DNA of 10,027 nucleotides, taken from contig CABQHZ010000059.1 of NCBI GenBank assembly GCA_902464175.1, positions 1-10,027 of the forward strand. The letters run 5' to 3'. Shown here in pieces: positions 6,413 through 10,027 of the stretch. The number at the start of each line of letters is the position of its first letter. Position 1 is the stretch's first letter. Source of the DNA: an uncultured Collinsella sp. Its GTDB lineage: Bacteria > Actinomycetota > Coriobacteriia > Coriobacteriales > Coriobacteriaceae. The translations under genes and the position numbers were made by a program. The notes beneath the pieces are model-generated. The model ran no database searches. It saw only the letters and a program-made list of their open reading frames with translations, and was not told the DNA's origin.

Positions 6413-7246
6413 ATGGCAACCGCAACCAAGGACGTGTCCCTGAACAAGAAGGTCAGCCAGTTCTTCTGGCGCTCCTGGGCCATCCAGGCCTCTTGGAATT
6501 ACGAGCGTCAGATGAACATGGGCTTCCTCTACGGTATGGTTCCCACGCTCGATCGCCTCTATCCGGATGAGTCCGACCCCAAGCAGCTTGCTGCTAAGAA
6601 AGAGGCTTACCACCGTCACATGGCGTTCTACAACTGCACCCCGCAGACGAGCGCTTTCGTCCTAGGCCTCGCCGCCTCCATGGAGGAGGAGTACGCCAAG
6701 GATCCCGAGAACTTCGACCCCGATTCGATCAACGCGGTCAAGACCTCCCTCATGGGTCCGCTTTCCGGCATCGGTGACTCCTTCTTCCAGGGCACCATCC
6801 GCGTTATCGCCTTTGGCCTGGGCGTTCAGCTGGCTCAGCAGGGCTCCATCATGGGCCCGATCCTGGCCATGCTCATCTCCATCGTCCCCTCCGTGCTGAT
6901 CACTTGGTTTGCAGCCAAGATGGGCTATCAGGGCGGCCACGAGTACCTGAGCAAGCTTCAGGGCGGCGACCTCATGGAGAAGCTCATGTATGTCTGCGGC
7001 ATCGTGGGTCTTATGTCCGTGGGCGGCATGATCGCCACACTGATCGGCGCCACCACCCCGCTGCAGTTCGCTGAGGGCACCGTCGTTATCCAGGACATTC
7101 TGGACGGCATGATGCCCCAGATGATCTCCCTTGGCCTCACCGGCCTTATGTACTGGCTCATCAAGAAGAACGTCAACACCGGTTGGCTTCTCGTGATCGC
7201 CATCGTGGGCGGCATCGCCCTCTCCGCGGCCGGCATCCTGGCCTAG
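6413..7246 (+). CDS. PTS mannose-family EIID component
   Basis: A 277-residue membrane partner of EIIC. The N-terminus is soluble, with the family pattern FFWRSWAIQASWNYERQMNMGF at about 17-38. GPLSGIGDSFFQGTIR at 115-130 is the hallmark EIID segment, and the membrane helices are in the second half. I chose ATG 6413 because AAGGAGGA at 6398-6405 ends 7 bases before it; an earlier in-frame ATG at 6296 lies inside the EIIC gene. It is the third gene of the operon. A 10-bp hairpin and a palindromic repeat separate it from the second deglycase gene by 195 bases. Confidence 0.93.
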   Translation: MATATKDVSLNKKVSQFFWRSWAIQASWNYERQMNMGFLYGMVPTLDRLYPDESDPKQLAAKKEAYHRHMAFYNCTPQTSAFVLGLAASMEEEYAKDPENFDPDSINAVKTSLMGPLSGIGDSFFQGTIRVIAFGLGVQLAQQGSIMGPILAMLISIVPSVLITWFAAKMGYQGGHEYLSKLQGGDLMEKLMYVCGIVGLMSVGGMIATLIGATTPLQFAEGTVVIQDILDGMMPQMISLGLTGLMYWLIKKNVNTGWLLVIAIVGGIALSAAGILA

Positions 7247-7279
7247 TCGCGACCAGGCGTCTAACCGCTTTCCCCGGGG

Positions 7280-7310
7280 GCCTGCCTGGCATCCCATACC
7301 CCAGGCAGGC
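7280..7310 (+). terminator. Terminator-like hairpin between EIID and second deglycase
   Basis: GCCTGCCTGG (7280-7289) pairs perfectly with CCAGGCAGGC (7301-7310) over an 11-base loop, followed only by TTCC. With no real T-tract it may pause or partly stop transcription, or act as an mRNA 3' stabiliser for the PTS genes. Confidence 0.5.
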
Positions 7311-7320
7311 TTCCATCCCA

Positions 7321-7350
7321 ATGTGACAAAGGGACAGTCCTTTGTCACAT
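7321..7350. repeat. REP-like palindrome
   Basis: ATGTGACAAAGG (7321-7332) and CCTTTGTCACAT (7339-7350) form a perfect 12-bp stem around GACAGT. The centre reads GGGACAGT, the same core as in the hairpins at 1055 and 3218. It lies directly after the hairpin at 7280-7310 in the EIID-deglycase gap. The remaining bases up to 7426 show nothing clear; I found no convincing promoter. Confidence 0.7.
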
Positions 7351-7441
7351 CCCCAACGGGCCGGCGACTTGGCCCTAACCACGGTAACCCTGCGAGCGTC
7401 CGGCAATGTGGCGCCGCAAAACATCGAAAGGAATGTGTCAG

Positions 7442-8425
7442 ATGTACGAGATCGACCTTAACCTCCCTAAGCAGATCGTCGCTGACGTCCTGTCCAACCA
7501 CGAGATTCACAGCGTCGCCTTCGTCGGCTGCGGCGCTTCCATGTCCGACCTTTACCCCGCCAAGTACTTCCTGGCCAACAACACGGACAAGCTGAACGTT
7601 CAGATCTTCACCGCTAACGAGTTCAACTACGACACGCCTTCCTGGGTCAACGAGCACACCTTCGTGATCACCTGCTCCCTCGGTGGCTCCACGCCCGAGA
7701 CCGTCGAGGCCAACAAGACCGCCAAGAAGCATAACTGCCCGGTCGTCTCCCTCACCAACAAGGCTGGCTCCGCTCTGACCGTCGACGCCGACCACGTCAT
7801 CGTCCACGGCTTCCACGCCAACTACGCTGCCAAGTGCGAGAAGCCTGGCTACGCCATCGCTCTTGCTCTCGAGATCCTTCAGCAGACCGAGGGCTATGAC
7901 CACTACGAGGACATGATCACCGGCCTCACCAACGTTTTCGATCTCTGCGAGAACGCCGCTCAGCACTGCAAGAAGCTCGCCAAGAAGTTCGCCGAGGACT
8001 TCAAGGACGACAAGATGATCTACTTCATGGCTTCCGGTGCCTCCGAGAAGATGGCTTATTCTCACGCCGCCTTCCTGTTCACCGAGATGCAGTGGATCGA
8101 CGCCGCCGCCTACAACACCGGCGAGTACTTCCACGGCCCGTTCGAGGTTTCCACCGAGGGTAAGCCCTACGTCTTCTTCATGTCCGATGGCGCTACCCGT
8201 CCGATGGACGCCCGCGCCCTCACCTTCCTTAAGCGCATGGGTGCCAAGGTCGCTCTGATCGATTCCAAGGACTACGGCCTGGCCGACGCCGTGCCGGCGA
8301 GCGTCGTCACCTACTTCAACCCGCTGCTGCACCTCGCCGTTATGCGCGAGTACGGCAACCAGATCGCCGAGGCCCGTCAGCACCCGCTGACCATGCGTCG
8401 CTACATGTGGAAGCTTTCCTACTAA
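7442..8425 (+). CDS. SIS-domain sugar-amine-6-phosphate deglycase (FrlB/GfrF-like), intact
   Basis: A 327-residue cytoplasmic enzyme, the usual length for FrlB-type deglycases and shorter than AgaS isomerases. It has two SIS domains: FVGCGASMSDLYPAKYFL at 27-44 and CSLGGSTPETVEA at 78-90 are the phosphosugar-binding segments of the first, and the second spans about 190-310. NTGEYFHGPFE at 225-235 is the family hallmark and carries the candidate catalytic Glu. The C-terminus MRRYMWKLSY is almost identical to that of the broken paralog at 2033. The enzyme would split a 6-phosphorylated fructosyl- or glucosyl-amino acid, delivered by the PTS, into glucose- or related hexose-6-phosphate and the amine. 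Start ATG 7442 has AAAGGA at 7427-7432, 9 bases upstream. A terminator follows. Substrate is unproven; a glucosamine-phosphate isomerase-like role is less likely. Confidence 0.85.
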   Translation: MYEIDLNLPKQIVADVLSNHEIHSVAFVGCGASMSDLYPAKYFLANNTDKLNVQIFTANEFNYDTPSWVNEHTFVITCSLGGSTPETVEANKTAKKHNCPVVSLTNKAGSALTVDADHVIVHGFHANYAAKCEKPGYAIALALEILQQTEGYDHYEDMITGLTNVFDLCENAAQHCKKLAKKFAEDFKDDKMIYFMASGASEKMAYSHAAFLFTEMQWIDAAAYNTGEYFHGPFEVSTEGKPYVFFMSDGATRPMDARALTFLKRMGAKVALIDSKDYGLADAVPASVVTYFNPLLHLAVMREYGNQIAEARQHPLTMRRYMWKLSY

Positions 8426-8458
8426 TCACAAGTAAGTAGACCTTACGGGTTGATTGAG

Positions 8459-8490
8459 AGGGGATGGGGTTTGCGCTCCGTCCCCTTTTT
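8459..8490 (+). terminator. Rho-independent terminator of PTS-deglycase unit
   Basis: AGGGGATGGGG (8459-8469) pairs with CTCCGTCCCCT (8476-8486) with two G-U pairs and a 6-base loop, then TTTTT to 8490. It closes the unit before the HAD gene. Confidence 0.88.
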
Positions 8491-8536
8491 GCTTTGGGGA
8501 GGGCGTGCCTGTCGCGCCGTAAAACCACAGATAAAA

Positions 8537-8559
8537 CCTACCAAAATATTTTTGGCAGG
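8537..8559. promoter_or_regulatory. Inverted repeat upstream of HAD gene
   Basis: CCTACCAAAA (8537-8546) and TTTTGGCAGG (8550-8559) form a 10-bp inverted repeat with one mismatch around TAT. It ends 2 bases before the ribosome binding site GGAGG of the HAD gene. It could be an operator or an mRNA hairpin that masks translation. TAAAACC also repeats at 8520 and 8533. Confidence 0.4.
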
Positions 8560-8574
8560 CGGGAGGAGATGCGT

Positions 8575-9204
8575 ATGATCAAGGCAGTGCTGTTTGACAT
8601 GGACGGTGTGCTAGTCGATACCGAGTGGTTCTACAACCGTCGCCGCGTGGCGTTTATGGAAGAGAAGGGGTTCCACTTTGACGAGATCCCCGATCTTTCG
8701 GGGTCTAACGAGCCCGCCATTTGGGAGGCGCTGGTGCCCGACGATATTGAGCTGCGCGAGCGCCTGCGCGTGGAGTACAAGCAAGTCTACAGCCCGGACC
8801 ACCCCGTTCCGTATGCCGAGCTGCTCAACGAGCAGACGGAGCCGGTGATGCGTGAACTGCACGAGCGCGGCGTGAAGTGCGCCATCGCGAGCTCGTCCTA
8901 CCGCGAGCTCATCGACGAGCTGGTGGAGATTGCCGGCATCGCCGACGTGCTGAACTACACCATCAGCGGCCACGAGTGCAGTGCGTTTAAGCCCGACCCC
9001 GAGATCTACCTGCGTGCCATGGAGGCGCTGGGGGTGGAGCCTGCCGAGTGCCTGGTTATCGAGGACTCGCCTTTGGGCATCGAGGCCGGCAAGCGCTCCG
9101 GCGCCCGCGTCCTGGCGCTGCGTCCGCACGAGGGCGTCAACCTGGATCAGTCCGCCGCCGACGTCGTCATCGACAACCTGTCCGACATTTTGGCCGTTTT
9201 GTAG
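8575..9204 (+). CDS. HAD superfamily (subfamily IA) phosphatase or phosphoglucomutase-like protein
   Basis: A 209-residue cytoplasmic HAD hydrolase with all four motifs. Motif I is FDMDGV with nucleophile Asp8 and Asp10. A helical cap follows (about 15-80). Motif II is the Ser in AIASSSYRE, motif III is Lys in FKPDPEIY, and motif IV is IEDSPLGIEAG, which binds Mg. The IEDSPLGIEA form is typical of the beta-phosphoglucomutase/sugar-phosphatase branch, so a small sugar phosphate is the likely substrate. I chose ATG 8575 because GGAGG at 8562-8566 is 8 bases upstream; ATG 8569 is too close to it. It lies after the deglycase terminator with its own leader, so it is probably not in the PTS operon, though a role in detoxifying a sugar phosphate is possible. 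Confidence 0.88.
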   Translation: MIKAVLFDMDGVLVDTEWFYNRRRVAFMEEKGFHFDEIPDLSGSNEPAIWEALVPDDIELRERLRVEYKQVYSPDHPVPYAELLNEQTEPVMRELHERGVKCAIASSSYRELIDELVEIAGIADVLNYTISGHECSAFKPDPEIYLRAMEALGVEPAECLVIEDSPLGIEAGKRSGARVLALRPHEGVNLDQSAADVVIDNLSDILAVL

Positions 9205-9207
9205 TGT

Positions 9208-9255
9208 CAATCCGCCGCGAGAAGCACTGGTTCACGCGTCATTTGCTGCGGATTG
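9208..9255 (+). other. Inverted repeat after HAD gene
   Basis: CAATCCGC (9208-9215) and GCGGATTG (9248-9255) form an 8-bp perfect stem with a 32-base loop shortly after the HAD stop, followed by GCTTAATTT. It may be a weak 3'-end structure; the long loop makes a standard terminator doubtful. I see no gene in 9205-9560 apart from the repeats and promoter listed. Confidence 0.3.
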
Positions 9256-9301
9256 GCTTAATTTGGCATCAATTTAGATCCGTTTGGCTTCGATTCGGGC
9301 T

Positions 9302-9420
9302 AAGTGAGTAGACTTTTTGGCGCAGGCCGAGCACAATGCATATCTTCCTTTGTAAAACCGCAGGTCACAGAGGTGGCTGTTTTGGGTGTGCTCGGCAGAT
9401 CGTAAAAAGTCTACTCACTT
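9302..9420. repeat. 119-bp intergenic element with 17-bp perfect terminal inverted repeats
   Basis: AAGTGAGTAGACTTTTT (9302-9318) is exactly complementary to 9404-9420. Inside, GCCGAGCACA (9326-9335) pairs with TGTGCTCGGC (9387-9396), separated from the outer stem by a symmetric 7x7 internal loop. The 51-base apical part contains a further imperfect hairpin (AAAACCGC 9354-9361 with GCTGTTTT 9376-9383). No target-site duplication is visible at the ends (GGGCT and GGAAT). It could be a MITE-like repeat, a structured RNA or a large terminator. Confidence 0.75.
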
Positions 9421-9506
9421 GGAATTTGGGCCTTTGGTTATGGGGGTTGCTGGTCCCGTTTTTGGTTGTCGAGAGAGGGTGAATTGAAGCGCCCCCGTAC
9501 GCTCCA

Positions 9507-9515
9507 TGCTACAAT
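9507..9515 (+). promoter_or_regulatory. Extended -10 promoter of YitT-family gene
   Basis: TGCTACAAT at 9507-9515 is an extended -10 (TG-N-TACAAT). TTGAAG at 9484 is a poor -35 with a 20-base spacer. Transcription from here would give a leader of about 40 bases to GTG 9561. Confidence 0.5.
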
Positions 9516-9560
9516 CGCGGGCATGCCCCACAACCACATCTGCCTTCGAAAGGAGCCTGC

Positions 9561-10027
9561 GTGGCGAACGCCATCGATCAGCTCACGGACCGCGTGCTCG
9601 TGCTCGGCCGCCTCACCATCGTCCGCCGCGCCATCACCGCCGTGGCGGTCACAATTTCCGCCGTTCTCCAGACATTTCTGATCCAGGCGTTCATTCAGCC
9701 CGCCGACCTGCTTCCGAGCGGCTTCACCGGCGTCGCGGTCCTGCTCGATCGCGTTACTTCGTTGGGCGGCGTTCACATCGATATCTCGCTCGGCATGCTC
9801 GCGCTCAACATCCCCGTGGCGCTCCTATGCTGGAGCGGCATTAGCAAGCGCTTCGTCATCTTCTCGATGATGCAGGTCGTGCTCTCGTCGCTGTTCCTCA
9901 ACGTCTTTCACTTCGCGCCGTTTTTAGGCGATAAGATCATGCTCATCATTTTTGGCGGCGTGGTCTCGGGTCTGGGCGCTGCCATCGCGCTTAAGTCCGG
10001 CGCATCCACCGGCGGCACCGACTTTAT
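9561..10027 (+). CDS. YitT family (DUF161) membrane protein, N-terminal part (runs off right edge)
   Basis: The frame is open from GTG 9561 to the window end, giving 155 residues. AAAGGAG at 9549-9555 is 5 bases upstream. The protein begins MANAIDQLTDRVLVLGRL and has hydrophobic helices from about residue 25, with FLIQAFIQPADLLPSGFTGVA at about 39-59 as the first conserved loop. The last visible residues, SGASTGGTDF (146-155), are the hallmark of YitT/DUF161 proteins, which have five or six membrane helices and a later cytoplasmic DUF2179 domain. The family function is poorly known; some members are linked to transport or stress. The GTG start matches the GC-rich style of the neighbours. It has its own promoter and is unrelated to the PTS operon by position. 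Confidence 0.85.
   Translation, partial: MANAIDQLTDRVLVLGRLTIVRRAITAVAVTISAVLQTFLIQAFIQPADLLPSGFTGVAVLLDRVTSLGGVHIDISLGMLALNIPVALLCWSGISKRFVIFSMMQVVLSSLFLNVFHFAPFLGDKIMLIIFGGVVSGLGAAIALKSGASTGGTDF

Noticed and set aside
6662..8383. A 573-residue reading frame on the minus strand
   Set aside because: It lies antisense across EIID and the second deglycase, both with clear family motifs and ribosome binding sites. Its sequence is low-complexity Gly/Val/Asp/His-rich, as expected from antisense of a GC-rich gene.
9261..9301. Imperfect tandem repeat of about 21 bases (TTTGGCATCAATT and TTTGGCTTCGATT)
   Set aside because: Only two copies with several mismatches; too weak to call a repeat or binding site.

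Overview
The window looks like part of a high-GC gut Actinomycetota chromosome, most likely Collinsella or a close Coriobacteriia relative. This rests on GC-rich codon use, GTG/TTG starts with strong AGGAGG-type ribosome binding sites, a fused mannose-family PTS EIIAB, and the gene mix. The genus is an inference, not a search result.

Layout, left to right. (1) 1-396 is the C-terminal part of a threonine aldolase (+), followed by a strong terminator. (2) A GNAT acetyltransferase (+) converges on a GntR/UTRA regulator (-); a palindromic hairpin between them can terminate both. (3) A 200-bp divergent intergenic region carries repeated TGTAT-type operator candidates. It separates gntR from the first SIS-domain sugar-amine deglycase gene (+), which is broken by one extra base near 2708. 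(4) A terminator, then a perfect 67-bp palindrome, then a DMT/EamA permease (+). (5) A mannose-family PTS operon: EIIAB, EIIC, EIID, then a hairpin, a repeat-like palindrome and a second, intact SIS deglycase, closed by a terminator. (6) A HAD-IA phosphatase (+). (7) A 119-bp intergenic element with 17-bp perfect inverted ends. (8) The start of a YitT-family membrane protein that runs off the right edge.

How the genes fit together: a mannose-family PTS with two FrlB/GfrE/GfrF-like SIS proteins is the content of the Salmonella gfr locus. There the PTS imports and phosphorylates fructoselysine and glucoselysine, and two deglycases split the 6-phosphates into sugar phosphate and lysine. The PTS phosphorylates during uptake, so no FrlD-type kinase is needed, and none is seen here. 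The best reading is a locus for Amadori or related glycated amino compounds, controlled by the divergent UTRA regulator, with one deglycase frameshifted in this assembly. The exact substrate cannot be read from sequence.

The least explained material is intergenic. Three hairpins, at 1055, 3218 and 7321, share a loop core GGG(A/T)CAG(G/T). The 119-bp inverted-repeat element at 9302 is a separate type.
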